Source of the DNA: an uncultured bacterium
GTDB taxonomy: Bacteria; Muiribacteriota; Ozemobacteria; Ozemobacterales; Ozemobacteraceae
NCBI GenBank assembly: GCA_937949615.1
Contig: CALEDQ010000019.1
Location: forward strand, 116,462-180,461
Reading direction: 5' to 3'
Length of the DNA stretch: 64,000 bases
The notes below the pieces were generated by a model, which did not search any database, was not told the origin of the DNA, and was given only the letters and a program-made list of their open reading frames with translations. Shown piece after piece: positions 44,550-53,838 of the stretch (position 1 is its first letter; every line of letters begins with the position of its first letter). Made by a program: the position numbers and the translations under genes.

Positions 44550-46343
44550 ATGGCAAAAGCAAAATACATCGTCGGCATCGACCTCGGAACCACTAATATC
44601 GTTCTCAGCTACGCCCCGCTTGCAGCTGTCGATGGTGAAGAACCGGCTCAGATCACCCTGTTGCCGATCGTTCAGGAACTCGCCAAAGGCGCCATCGAAA
44701 AGCTTGAGGTGCTGCCCTCTTTCATTTTTGAAAGACTTAAAGAAAAACCGGTTCTCACCTGGGAAGACGACTCACAGTATATTGTCGGGGACTACGCCCG
44801 CGAACGCGGCGCCGAAGTGCCCGATCGCCTTATTTCATCGGCAAAATCATGGCTGTGCAATCCGCGTATCGACCGCACTCAGCCGGTTCTGCCCTGGAAC
44901 TCACCGGAAGAAAATGCGAAAATTTCGCCGCTCTCTGCCATGGCCATCTTTCTGCGCCACGTCAGACATGCCTGGGCTGAAGAATTCGCCAAAGACAAGC
45001 TTGAAGACCAGAAAGTCGTCGTAACGATTCCGGCATCATTCGATGCCGCCGCCCGTGACCTGATCGTCGAAGCCGCCCGCATGGCCGGCCTGCCGACCAT
45101 CACCCTGCTCGAAGAACCACAGGCCGCGTTTTATTCCTGGATCTCACAGAGCGATAAGCCCTGGCGACAGCAGGTTAAAAAAGGTGACGTGGTTCTTGTC
45201 GTCGACGTCGGCGGTGGTACCAGCGACTTCAGCCTTATCGAAATCAGCGAAGCCGGCGGCGATCTGTCGCTAGAACGCGTCGCGGTCGGCAACCACATTC
45301 TGCTTGGCGGCGACAACATGGACCTCACCCTTGCCTACGTCGCCCGCCGCAAGCTTGAAGAGAGCAACAAAAAAATCAGCCAGTGGCAGACAGTTCAGCT
45401 CAGCCACCAGTGCCGCAAGGCCAAAGAAATACTGCTTTCTGACCCCTCGAAAGATTCTGTTCCGATCGTTATCTCTGGCCGTGGCAGCAGCGTTATCGGC
45501 GGCTCACTGAAAACGACGATCGAACGCAGTGATATCGAGCAAACGCTCGTAGATGGCTTTTTTCCGGTCTGCGATATGAATGACGACCCGGTCGAAGACA
45601 CCACAGGCGGGGTGCGCGAAATCAGCCTGATGTATGCTGCCGACCCGGCAATTACCCGGCATCTGGCCAGGTTTCTGCGCAGTCAGAATTCTGCCGACCG
45701 GCAATATGGCTTTCCGAAAGCGATTCTTTTCAACGGCGGCGTTTTTCGCTCTGAAATATTCAGAAACCGACTGATCGAAGTCATCGATAAATGGCTTGCA
45801 GCCGCCGGAAAAGAAAACATCAGAGTTCTTGAAGGTATCGAATTATCACAGGCCGTTGCCCGTGGTGCCACCTATTACGGTATTGCCCGCGAAGGTAAAG
45901 GTATCAGAATCAGAGGCGGTGTTTCACAGGCCTATTATCTCGGCATCGAGTCTTCGCTGCCGGCGGTGCCTGGTTTCAAACCACCGCTCAAGGCTCTCTG
46001 CGTCGCGAAACAGGGCACCGAAGAAGGAACCGTTTCCGATGTGCCCGGCCGCACATTTGGCCTGGTGATCGGCAAAACAGCAGAGTTCAAGTTCTTCAAG
46101 TCGAACTGCCGCCGCGAAGACGAATTCGCGCAGATGATCGAAGAAATCGACGAAACCTTTGAAGACACCAGTGCGCTGCAGATCGAGCTGCCGGCCTACG
46201 AAGGCATGAAAGCCGGCGATCTCGTCGATGTCGGCCTGCAGGTTGCCGTCACCGAAATCGGCACCCTCGAAGTTTACTGCCTGGCCAAACGCGGCGACCA
46301 CCGCTGGAAGCTTGAATTCAACGTCAGAGACGCAATGAAGTAA
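44550..46343 (+). CDS. Divergent Hsp70-family protein (first of pair)
   Basis: 597 residues. Hsp70/actin ATPase motifs: GIDLGTTNIVLSY at the N-terminus, VVDVGGGTSDFSL near 215 and FNGGVFRSEIFRNRL near 400. After the ATPase (to about 440) the C-terminal part is much shorter and different from DnaK's substrate domain and lid, and lacks EEVD or similar tails. It lies between the DUF2760 gene and a second Hsp70 gene, overlapping the latter by one base (TAATG), so a dedicated client system rather than general DnaK is likely. No DnaJ or GrpE nearby. Confidence 0.88.
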   Translation: MAKAKYIVGIDLGTTNIVLSYAPLAAVDGEEPAQITLLPIVQELAKGAIEKLEVLPSFIFERLKEKPVLTWEDDSQYIVGDYARERGAEVPDRLISSAKSWLCNPRIDRTQPVLPWNSPEENAKISPLSAMAIFLRHVRHAWAEEFAKDKLEDQKVVVTIPASFDAAARDLIVEAARMAGLPTITLLEEPQAAFYSWISQSDKPWRQQVKKGDVVLVVDVGGGTSDFSLIEISEAGGDLSLERVAVGNHILLGGDNMDLTLAYVARRKLEESNKKISQWQTVQLSHQCRKAKEILLSDPSKDSVPIVISGRGSSVIGGSLKTTIERSDIEQTLVDGFFPVCDMNDDPVEDTTGGVREISLMYAADPAITRHLARFLRSQNSADRQYGFPKAILFNGGVFRSEIFRNRLIEVIDKWLAAAGKENIRVLEGIELSQAVARGATYYGIAREGKGIRIRGGVSQAYYLGIESSLPAVPGFKPPLKALCVAKQGTEEGTVSDVPGRTFGLVIGKTAEFKFFKSNCRREDEFAQMIEEIDETFEDTSALQIELPAYEGMKAGDLVDVGLQVAVTEIGTLEVYCLAKRGDHRWKLEFNVRDAMK

Positions 46344-49129
46344 TGAGCAGAGCCAACGCAGCTGATTCGCGCTTTATCATCGGCATCGATCTCGGCACCA
46401 CACAGTGCGCCCTTTCTTATGTCGATCTCGAAGACAAGAATCTCAAGGTTCGCAATCTCGAAATCGCGCAGCTGGTAAGCGGTGGCATGGTTGAAAACCT
46501 GCCAACTCTGCCTTCGGTAATCTATCTTTGCGAAGAAGGTCGCGATGTCAACCGCCCGGGCTGGATGACCCAGGAAAGCTTCATCGTTGGGGCCTACGCC
46601 AAGGAACTCGGTTTCGAAATACCAGGGCGCTTCGTGCACAGCAGCAAATCATGGTTGTGCCACCCGCGCGCCGAGCGGCAGGCACCAATTCTGCCGTGGC
46701 AGAGCGAAATTGCCGAGCAGAAAATTTCGCCGGTGCAGGCCGCCACCGAATATCTCAAATATATGATCCATCTCTGGGACGCCACCATCGGCGCTCAGAA
46801 TGAATCGTTCGCCTTTCTGCGCCAGAAAGTCATTGTCACGGTACCGGCCTCTTTTGACCCGTCGGCACGGAACCTGACGCTTGAAGCAATCGAGCGGGCC
46901 GGCATCAAAGCCGTTTCACTGATCGAAGAACCGCAGGCCGCCTTTTACGATTACCTGCAGCGCAATCCGAAAACCATGGTTGCCGAGCTTAAGGGTGTCG
47001 ATACTATTCTCGTCATCGACATCGGCGGCGGCACCACCGACTTCAGTCTGATCAGAATCAACTGGTCAACAGACAAAGACTACCCCGAATTTTCGCGACT
47101 GGCGGTTGGCCCGCATCTGCTGATTGGCGGCGATAACCTCGATCTGGCGCTGGCACGCAAAGTCGAAGCCGAGTTCAAGCACCGTGGCCGCAAACTGGCT
47201 GGCAAACAATGGTTGTCGCTGCTGACTCAAAGCCACACAGTCAAAGAGCAGGTGCTTTCTGATGAGGTTTCCGGGATGGTAAACTTCAGCCTGGCTGGCT
47301 CGGGCAGCAAAGTACTCGCCGGTGCCGCTAAAATTGGCCTCGACAGTGAAGAAATCAAGAAAACCCTTGTCGACGGCTTTTTCCCGCTCGTCGGAGCCGA
47401 CGAAATGCCTGATGAAGACAATACTCTCGGGCTTTCTGAAGCTGGCCTCCCCTTTACCCGCGATGCGGCGGTAACCCGCCATCTGGCTGCTTTTCTGCGT
47501 GAAAACGACGTCAGACCCGATGCCATTCTTTTCAACGGCGGCACAATGAAGGCCGACTGTCTGCGCAATCGGCTGTTCGAGGTGTTGACCCTGTGGCGTG
47601 GCACTGAACCCAAGGTTCTTGAAAACCCACACCCGACACTTGCAGTTGCGGCCGGGGCTGCCTATTACGGTCTCGTGACTCTCGGGCTCGGTCAGCGCAT
47701 TCAGAGTGGCAACCCGGTCTCGGTCTATCTCGGCATCGGCACCTCAAAATCATCGACCACCTCGCGGCATGTGCCCGAACAGCTGATGTGTATTCTGCCG
47801 AAAGGCTCAGAGGCTGAAAAAGATTACCATATGGCCGGCAAAACCCTCGGTATCGATCTCAGCCGTGACTCGGCCTTTTATCTTTTCTACACGCCGGCAC
47901 CGCCAAAAACTGAAGAAAGTGGCCGCCTGATCAAGTTCAACTCAAAACGCTACCTGCCGTTGCCACCCTGTATTCTCAAGGCCCGCACCAGCAAAGGCGA
48001 AAAACAGGTCGAAATCAGGGTCAGACTGCGCGAAACCGGCTATCTGCAGATGTTCTGCGAAGAAATCGCCGGCAGCTTTTCACAGGAACTGCGCTTCGAT
48101 CTCGGTGACAGCGAAAAAGCCGGAAAAGGCGCAGCTGAAGCCCCGGCCAAGCGGCGCGTGCCGCTCACCAGCACCCAGCTGAAAAAAATTGACCAGCTTC
48201 TCGGCCAGGCTTTCGCCGGTAAAATTGAATTCAATGCCGTATTCAAGGAACTTGAAGGTATCATCGGTTCGCCGCGCACCAACTGGGATGCAGAAATGCT
48301 GCGCCAGCTCTTCGACCTGTTCATCGAGCACGAAGCAGAATTCAGAAAGGGTCAGAATTCACTGGTTATCTGGTTCAGACTGCTGGGTTTCTGTCTGCGA
48401 CCAGGTTTTGGAGTTGTCGGCGACGTCGACCGGGTCGACCGCGTCTGGAAAATGATCGATGACCAGTATGATTTCAGCAACGCCGAATTCTGGTCAGACT
48501 GGTGGATAATGTGGAAACGCATCGCACCTGGTCTGTCGCTCGAACGCCAGGAAGCACTCAAAAACCGGCTCGAACCGGTGCTTTTTCAGACAAAACGCCG
48601 TGAAAAACGTGACCGCGAAGTCGGCCAGCATGAACGCAACCAGCTCTGGCGCCTGCTTGGGCATCTCGAGCGCATCTCAGTAGCCGAAAAAGAACGCATC
48701 GGCTGGTGGATCATCAAGGCACCACCAAGCTATGGTGTTGATGCCGTCGCCCTTTCAGCCCTTGCCCGTCTCGGGGCCAGAGAACTTGCCTATGCTCCTG
48801 ATACTGCCATGGTTTCGCAGTCGGTTGCCAATGCCTGGGCTGAACAGTTGCTGAAGAAGGCGATTCCCGGCAATTCATATCTCGACACCGCTCTGCGCGA
48901 GATCGGCCGCAAAACCGGCGACCGCCTCGTTCAGATCGACGACCTGCTGCGCAAAAATATTTTAGAAGTCTTCAAAAAGAAGCTGCGCAAGAAAGCTTTT
49001 ATTCAGCCGCTGTTGAAGGCCGCCCGCCTCGAAGAAAAAGAACTTGCCGAAATCGTTGGCGAGGCACTGCCATCAGGTTTTGTCTGGGTAAAAGACCAAC
49101 CACAGATAAACGCGGATCAACCCAAATAA
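46343..49129 (+). CDS. Divergent Hsp70-family protein with DUF3731-type C-terminus (second of pair)
   Basis: 928 residues. ATPase motifs GIDLGTTQCALSYVD, VIDIGGGTTDFSL and LFNGGTMKADCLRNRL are intact. Beyond the ATPase and a beta domain (to about 590) a helical C-terminal half of about 300 residues follows, matching the DUF3731 extension known from this paired Hsp70 cassette (WRLLGHLERISVAEKERIGWW). The last residues (PQINADQPK) are encoded by a dispersed repeat, so the natural C-terminus may have been altered. Overlaps the preceding Hsp70 gene by one base. Confidence 0.87.
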   Translation: MSRANAADSRFIIGIDLGTTQCALSYVDLEDKNLKVRNLEIAQLVSGGMVENLPTLPSVIYLCEEGRDVNRPGWMTQESFIVGAYAKELGFEIPGRFVHSSKSWLCHPRAERQAPILPWQSEIAEQKISPVQAATEYLKYMIHLWDATIGAQNESFAFLRQKVIVTVPASFDPSARNLTLEAIERAGIKAVSLIEEPQAAFYDYLQRNPKTMVAELKGVDTILVIDIGGGTTDFSLIRINWSTDKDYPEFSRLAVGPHLLIGGDNLDLALARKVEAEFKHRGRKLAGKQWLSLLTQSHTVKEQVLSDEVSGMVNFSLAGSGSKVLAGAAKIGLDSEEIKKTLVDGFFPLVGADEMPDEDNTLGLSEAGLPFTRDAAVTRHLAAFLRENDVRPDAILFNGGTMKADCLRNRLFEVLTLWRGTEPKVLENPHPTLAVAAGAAYYGLVTLGLGQRIQSGNPVSVYLGIGTSKSSTTSRHVPEQLMCILPKGSEAEKDYHMAGKTLGIDLSRDSAFYLFYTPAPPKTEESGRLIKFNSKRYLPLPPCILKARTSKGEKQVEIRVRLRETGYLQMFCEEIAGSFSQELRFDLGDSEKAGKGAAEAPAKRRVPLTSTQLKKIDQLLGQAFAGKIEFNAVFKELEGIIGSPRTNWDAEMLRQLFDLFIEHEAEFRKGQNSLVIWFRLLGFCLRPGFGVVGDVDRVDRVWKMIDDQYDFSNAEFWSDWWIMWKRIAPGLSLERQEALKNRLEPVLFQTKRREKRDREVGQHERNQLWRLLGHLERISVAEKERIGWWIIKAPPSYGVDAVALSALARLGARELAYAPDTAMVSQSVANAWAEQLLKKAIPGNSYLDTALREIGRKTGDRLVQIDDLLRKNILEVFKKKLRKKAFIQPLLKAARLEEKELAEIVGEALPSGFVWVKDQPQINADQPK

Positions 49130-49176
49130 CTGGCCACGGATTAATTCAAGTAATTTGCCACAGATGAACACGGATT
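49099..49176. repeat. Cluster of degenerate CCACAGATGAACACGGATT repeats
   Basis: Three imperfect copies in the same direction: CCACAGATAAACGCGGATC (49100-49118), GGCCACGGATTAAT (49133-49146) and GCCACAGATGAACACGGATT (49157-49176). The first copy encodes the end of the second Hsp70 protein. A related copy ends hemW at 19649-19672. Confidence 0.6.
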
Positions 49177-49278
49177 AACTCAGATTGATAACAGCCTTTA
49201 AATTAAGCTGGTCGCAGCGATGCAAAGCTTTTGAGAGTTCCTCGATGGCGCACCAGGTTTTTTCTGGCGCTGTAAAAG

Positions 49279-52197
49279 TCAGACGCTTTCGGTTTTGAGG
49301 CGGATCAGTTCAAAAATTTTGACTGCCTGCTGTTTGCCGCGGATTTCGGTGAATGGCATTTCTTCGGCTTCGACGAGGTTGCTGACAAGATTATGAGTGG
49401 CACCCGAGAAGATGATTTTTGAATGCCGCCCTTTTTTTGAGGCGCTTTCGAGGCGCGAAGCGAGATTGACTTCATCGCCGATAACCGTCAGGTCTTTGCG
49501 GCGAGAACTGCCGACATCGCCAAGCAAAACAGTACCGGTGCTGATACCGATACCGATGTTGATATTGAAAAGACCAAGGTTGGTACGGTTCTGGTTCATT
49601 TTCTTGACGAATTTTTTCATCTGCACTGCCGCTTTGATAGCGCTGAGAGAATGGTGTTCCGGGCTGGTCTGGTGAAAAACCGCCATTACCGCATCGCCGA
49701 TGAATTTATCGACGCGGCCGTTGTTGCTGCGGATAATGGGCTCAACACCGCCGAGAAACTCGTTGAGCAGAGCGAAAATTCTGTCCGGGCTGTTTTCTTC
49801 AGTCAGACCGGTAAAGTTGCGTATATCAGAGAAAAGAATCGTCGCTTCGATATGCTTGCCAGCATGAGTGGCCGAATCAGCGTCGTCCTGAATTGCTTCA
49901 AGTACTGAATCAGAAACATAGGCCTGCATTTTCTCGCGCTCACGCAGGCCACGCACCATGTCATTCATCGTCTGGCTCAGGCGGCCAAGTTCGTCGGTTC
50001 CCATGTCGGGAAGGATGACATTGAGGTTGCCTTTTCCGACCTGCTGAGCGGCGGCATCGATGCGACTGATCGGCACCAGCAGGCTCGAAGCCAGAACCAG
50101 GCTCAGCAGAGCCGCGCCAAGAATTGCGGCAAAAGCCAGGCCGACAACGACGATACGGGCAGAGCGCAGGCGTTCATCGATCAATCTGGTTGATGAAATC
50201 AGGCAGGGAACAAGGCTCTGGCGATACATCGAGGTGACGGGTTTTATCAGATAGAGAAATTCTTCGTCGCCAATCCTGACCTGGCCGGTTTCTTCAACCT
50301 TGAGACTGAATGACCTTTTAAAGGCGTCGTCGAGCAGTTCCCAGATATCTGATTCTTTCGGAATGCTCGGGGCCGCGGCGAAAGTAGAATAAAACGACAG
50401 TTCCGGGCGCACGACCGCTTCCTGCCCTTCGGCATGCTCACTTGCGAGGCGATTGAGAGTAAATTCGCGATTGGCGAAGTTCTTTTCGAGAAAACTTTCT
50501 GGCAGGTGCACGAACAGCGGGTTTGATTTGCCATTGATGATTACATTGATCGACATGAAATACATGTGCTGGTCGACGTAGGCAAAATAGCGCAGGTGGC
50601 TGGGTCGCGAGAAATCGAGGGTGGTTCCGATCGCACGCATCATTTCGGCAACTTCTTCGTCAACCGCTTCTTTTAGCGGCGACTGAGCACCTTCAGCCAG
50701 ATCGTTTTCGAATCTGAGCATTTTAGCAGCAGCCATTTCGAGCATCTTTTTCATCGCGGGATCAAGTGCCGGCCAGTTGGAGCGTGCCAGTTTGCCGGTC
50801 TCGTCAGCCATGAAAAAATGCTCGATCAGTTCCATTTCCTGGGCTTTGAGCATCGCATTCTGAACTTTTTCGACATCATATGGTGGCGGACCGATCAATG
50901 CGAGCAGATCTTTGAACAGTTGCTGCTCCATCAGGCGCGGCGTATCTTTGTAGCGCAGGTTGAGCGCTTCCATGCCCGAGCGCATTTTAACGAAGGCCGA
51001 TTCTTTGAGTCTTGTCTCTTCGTGGGCAACAAAAGTGTTACCGATACTGACAAGGCTGATAATCGGCATCAGGATTGCGATCATGAAAATGGCGGCGATC
51101 CGCTGCCGCAGCGAAACATTGGTTATGTTGCTTGTTGAAGCGAAAAAACCCGCCAGCGAGCTTAGAACAATGACAGCAATGCAGATTGTCAGAAGAATCT
51201 GCAGTGTTCTCGCCTTCTGCTGCTGAATCTGACTGATATCGACAAGCGACAGGAGTCTGATCTGTGAATCCCCGTCGGGCATGCTGGATCTGGCCATGAA
51301 AGAGCCACAGTCAAAGACATTCTGGCTGCGGTTGATATAGGCGTTCAGGAGTTGTCTGGCGAATCCGGTATCGGCGCCTTTAAGTTCAGGGTCGAAAACC
51401 AGAGGCGTTTTATCAGAAATATTGACGGCCGCCACCGGGAACCTGAGCCGGTCGACTGCTCTGGCACGACGCAGTATCATACGCTTCAGCCAGATATTAT
51501 CGGGCATCTGGTCAGGAAAAACCATCATCATGAAGCCACCGCGAATCTTTGCCGGAATATTTTCGCGATAATAGCTGATTACATCGGCATCCCAGATTGC
51601 CTGACAGGGCTTGCCAAGCCATTGCATGGCAGTCGGTTCATTGCGGGCCCAGTTCAGGTGCTCAATTTTCGCCAGGCCGCCCATCGCTTTCTGAATTGTG
51701 CCCATGGCATGGGCAAACTGTTTCTGAAACCCGTAGTCTTCAGTAAGTGCATTGGGGTTGTTGATCATATTCAGCCTGGCCATAAGGCTTTTCAGAACAA
51801 CCTGCCAGGCCTTGTGCCCGTGCAGAATCAGCTTCGATTTTACCGGAATGATTTCGCCGTTTGCATCCCAGAACAGCCATTTGAAGCCACCCGGGTAGAG
51901 TTTATCGAGGTGTTCGATAAATTTTGCGATCGTTTCAGGCTTCTGCTGGCAGAGTTTTTTCTTGAACAGCAGGGTTCTGAAAAAGTCCTTGATCTGGTAG
52001 TTCTGCCGCGAAATCAGGTCAGCGCGGGCGCTCTGCAGGTCGAGTTCCTGTTTCAGGGTTTCTCGCCGGGCCAGATACTGCTCTTCGATCATATTGGCAA
52101 TCGCGAAATAGGCGACCGTCACCGGCATCAATATGACAACGGCATAAAGAAACAGGTTGCGCAGCGACAGAAGTTTTAACATGGCCGAAATCTGCAT
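49279..52197 (-). CDS. Membrane adenylate cyclase (class III) with HAMP domain
   Basis: 972 residues: transmembrane helix at about 13-34, a large extracytoplasmic region, further hydrophobic segments near 330-390 and near 680-700, a HAMP domain (about 700-755, ISRIDAAAQQVGKGNLNV) and a C-terminal class III cyclase (about 775-960). Catalytic elements are visible: metal aspartates in FSDIRNFTG and KFIGDAVMAVF, lysine in VDKFIGD consistent with adenine, and transition-state Asn/Arg in EVNLASRLES. It would make cAMP in response to an envelope signal. The sequence between membrane segments is not a recognised sensor. An ATG at 52182 is an alternative start. Stands alone, divergent from the tRNA. 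Confidence 0.85.
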   Translation of the reverse strand: MQISAMLKLLSLRNLFLYAVVILMPVTVAYFAIANMIEEQYLARRETLKQELDLQSARADLISRQNYQIKDFFRTLLFKKKLCQQKPETIAKFIEHLDKLYPGGFKWLFWDANGEIIPVKSKLILHGHKAWQVVLKSLMARLNMINNPNALTEDYGFQKQFAHAMGTIQKAMGGLAKIEHLNWARNEPTAMQWLGKPCQAIWDADVISYYRENIPAKIRGGFMMMVFPDQMPDNIWLKRMILRRARAVDRLRFPVAAVNISDKTPLVFDPELKGADTGFARQLLNAYINRSQNVFDCGSFMARSSMPDGDSQIRLLSLVDISQIQQQKARTLQILLTICIAVIVLSSLAGFFASTSNITNVSLRQRIAAIFMIAILMPIISLVSIGNTFVAHEETRLKESAFVKMRSGMEALNLRYKDTPRLMEQQLFKDLLALIGPPPYDVEKVQNAMLKAQEMELIEHFFMADETGKLARSNWPALDPAMKKMLEMAAAKMLRFENDLAEGAQSPLKEAVDEEVAEMMRAIGTTLDFSRPSHLRYFAYVDQHMYFMSINVIINGKSNPLFVHLPESFLEKNFANREFTLNRLASEHAEGQEAVVRPELSFYSTFAAAPSIPKESDIWELLDDAFKRSFSLKVEETGQVRIGDEEFLYLIKPVTSMYRQSLVPCLISSTRLIDERLRSARIVVVGLAFAAILGAALLSLVLASSLLVPISRIDAAAQQVGKGNLNVILPDMGTDELGRLSQTMNDMVRGLREREKMQAYVSDSVLEAIQDDADSATHAGKHIEATILFSDIRNFTGLTEENSPDRIFALLNEFLGGVEPIIRSNNGRVDKFIGDAVMAVFHQTSPEHHSLSAIKAAVQMKKFVKKMNQNRTNLGLFNINIGIGISTGTVLLGDVGSSRRKDLTVIGDEVNLASRLESASKKGRHSKIIFSGATHNLVSNLVEAEEMPFTEIRGKQQAVKIFELIRLKTESV

Positions 52198-52312
52198 GTG
52201 GCGATTTTAACTAAAATTTCCCCTCTTTTGGGAATATTTTATCGTACCGGCCCCGAATTTTCCGCACATTTCTCACAACCCGGCAAAAAGCTGACAAATC
52301 ATCGATTCAAGG

Positions 52313-52341
52313 TTGAAAATCCGCTTATTTTTTGTTACATT
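52313..52341 (+). promoter_or_regulatory. Promoter of tRNA-Gly
   Basis: TTGAAA (52313-52318), 17-nt spacer, TACATT (52336-52341), 24 nt before the tRNA 5' end. Confidence 0.55.
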
Positions 52342-52365
52342 GACACCTACCAAAGGTATTTGTGT

Positions 52366-52438
52366 GCGGGAGTAGCTCAGTTGGTAGAGCATCAGCTTCC
52401 CAAGCTGAGGGTCGCGGGTTCGAACCCCGTTTCCCGCT
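52366..52438 (+). tRNA. tRNA-Gly (anticodon CCC)
   Basis: 73-nt cloverleaf. Acceptor GCGGGAG pairs with TTCCCGC (last pair G-T), D-arm region AGCTCAGTTGGTAGAGC, anticodon stem TCAGC/GCTGA with loop TTCCCAA (anticodon CCC), T-arm GCGGG-TTCGAAC-CCCGT, and discriminator T as expected for bacterial tRNA-Gly. CCA is not encoded. It stands at the boundary between GC-richer chromosome and the AT-rich island, so it is the likely integration site. Confidence 0.95.
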
Positions 52439-52447
52439 TAGAATCAG

Positions 52448-52482
52448 GGAATCCGTCGAAAATTCGACGGATTCCTTTGTTT
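52448..52482 (+). terminator. Terminator of tRNA-Gly
   Basis: Stem GGAATCCGTCG / CGACGGATTCC (52448-52475) with a six-base AAAATT loop, followed by TTTGTTTT. Confidence 0.85.
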
Positions 52483-52491
52483 TAGTGCGGG

Positions 52492-52541
52492 AAAACGGGG
52501 CGTCGCCACTTCGTGGCTCCAGCTGCTCGCACGCCCGTTTT
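52492..52541. repeat. Palindromic element downstream of tRNA-Gly
   Basis: Outer 11-bp stem AAAACGGG(G)CGT / ACGCCCGTTTT with one bulged G, enclosing an inner hairpin GCCAC-TTC-GTGGC. GC-rich against AT-rich flanks. It may be a dispersed palindrome, a second terminator or part of the island junction. Confidence 0.45.
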
Positions 52542-52690
52542 ATTAGAAAAGTGGGCTAATTGGTGGTCTAATAATTTTGGCGTGCCAGATTAACTGAATA
52601 CCCCTCTGACCTGGCTTTCCACCCGATCTGTTTCGGCAGAAAGGTAAAAAGTCTTTACGGCAGGGGTAATTTTTCTAATCCTGGCTTTTG

Positions 52691-52710
52691 TGATAGTCTT
52701 TCTTCTATCA
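52691..52710. promoter_or_regulatory. Inverted repeat upstream of DUF3800 gene
   Basis: Perfect TGATAG / CTATCA arms spaced by 8 nt (TCTTTCTT), 20 nt before the start at 52730; possible operator or leader hairpin. Confidence 0.3.
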
Positions 52711-52729
52711 ATTCTTAAGCAGGCTGTTA

Positions 52730-53542
52730 ATGAACATAGCGAAGTTCTTCGTTGATGAGTCAGGTGATCTAACTCTTTTCAACCGAAAGAAGCAAATGAT
52801 AGTCGGTACAGAGGGAGTATCCAGATATTTTATAATCGGAGCTGCTTTGATACAGGGCTTAGATGAGCTGGGCAAAGAATTGTCTGAACTTAGGGAAAGC
52901 ATTCTGGCTGACCCCTTTTTTGTGGGCGTTCCTTCTATTCATAACCCCAAATATCAGAAGACAGCAGCTTTTTTCCATGCAAAGAATGATTTACCCGAAG
53001 TAAGAAGGGATGTATTCAAAATTCTTGCCAAAGCGGATATTAAAATCCGTGCGATAGTCCGCAATAAAACAGTTCTAGCCAGACAAGCTGCAGAATTGTT
53101 CGCGACAACAGGTCAGAAAACCAGTGAAGATGCAATTTATGATGATATGGTAAAGCGATTATTCCGGGATTCTCTGCACAAATCTGACCAGAATGAAATC
53201 ATTTTTGCATGGCGCGGGTCAAAAGACAGGAAAGAGTCTTTAGAGAAGGCTATTAAAAAGGCAAAACATAATTTCAATGTAAAATGGAACAAGAATCATG
53301 ATGTTCCTACAGATGTTATATCTGGTTTTCCTAAGGATCATGTAGGTTTACAGGTGGTAGATTACTACCTTTGGGCTCTGCAAAGACTTTATGAGCAACG
53401 TGACGGAAGGTTTTTTAGCTACCTGAGCAAGCAGTTCAGGCTGATTATTGATATGGATGACACTAGAAAGCACGGATATGGTGAATTCTATTCTGATCAG
53501 AATCCGCTTTCGCTTGAAAAAATAATGCCTTCTGTAGACTAG
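52730..53542 (+). CDS. DUF3800 family protein
   Basis: 270 residues. FFVDESGDLTLF at the N-terminus with a conserved DES, and DHVGLQVVDYYLWALQRLYE near 215, where Asp/Gln/Asp match the family's second and third acidic motifs. DUF3800 has an RNase-H-like fold and is common in defence islands and mobile elements; a nuclease role is suspected. The ribosome site is weak. Lies at the island's edge, about 300 nt before hsdM and in the same direction. Confidence 0.82.
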   Translation: MNIAKFFVDESGDLTLFNRKKQMIVGTEGVSRYFIIGAALIQGLDELGKELSELRESILADPFFVGVPSIHNPKYQKTAAFFHAKNDLPEVRRDVFKILAKADIKIRAIVRNKTVLARQAAELFATTGQKTSEDAIYDDMVKRLFRDSLHKSDQNEIIFAWRGSKDRKESLEKAIKKAKHNFNVKWNKNHDVPTDVISGFPKDHVGLQVVDYYLWALQRLYEQRDGRFFSYLSKQFRLIIDMDDTRKHGYGEFYSDQNPLSLEKIMPSVD

Positions 53543-53838
53543 ACCTCATTTCTGAGGCACACGACTTGAAGCCGACATTCATCTACAGCAAGGCTACTAC
53601 TAATATAATCGAAACCTGCTGAAACTGCAAATCTTTCACGTTAGTTTGCATAACTGATAGGCAAAGAGATTCTGGTTGAATAGTTATTGAGGTTCAAGAA
53701 ACAAACTGAATAATGGCGGCAAAAGACCTGCGTAATACCTGTATTTAAGCCTTTATAAAGGTTTACTTGCCAATGTTTTTTTGGTAAAGTATGTCCAACA
53801 GACAATAATCACACCAAGAATCAGAGGAATAACGGCAG
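53543..53838. promoter_or_regulatory. Control region of the restriction-modification operon
   Basis: 296 AT-rich bases. Near its end are a perfect 12-bp palindrome CCTTTATAAAGG (53750-53761), a candidate promoter TTTACT-N17-TAAAGT (53762-53767 and 53785-53790) directly abutting it, and the AGAGGA ribosome site of hsdM. The palindrome could be an operator for timing of restriction after entry. No small controller gene was found in the stretch. Confidence 0.45.

Noticed and set aside
52340..52345. TTGACA as -35 of the tRNA promoter
   Set aside because: A -10 at the right distance would fall inside the tRNA itself; the TTGAAA/TACATT pair further upstream fits better.
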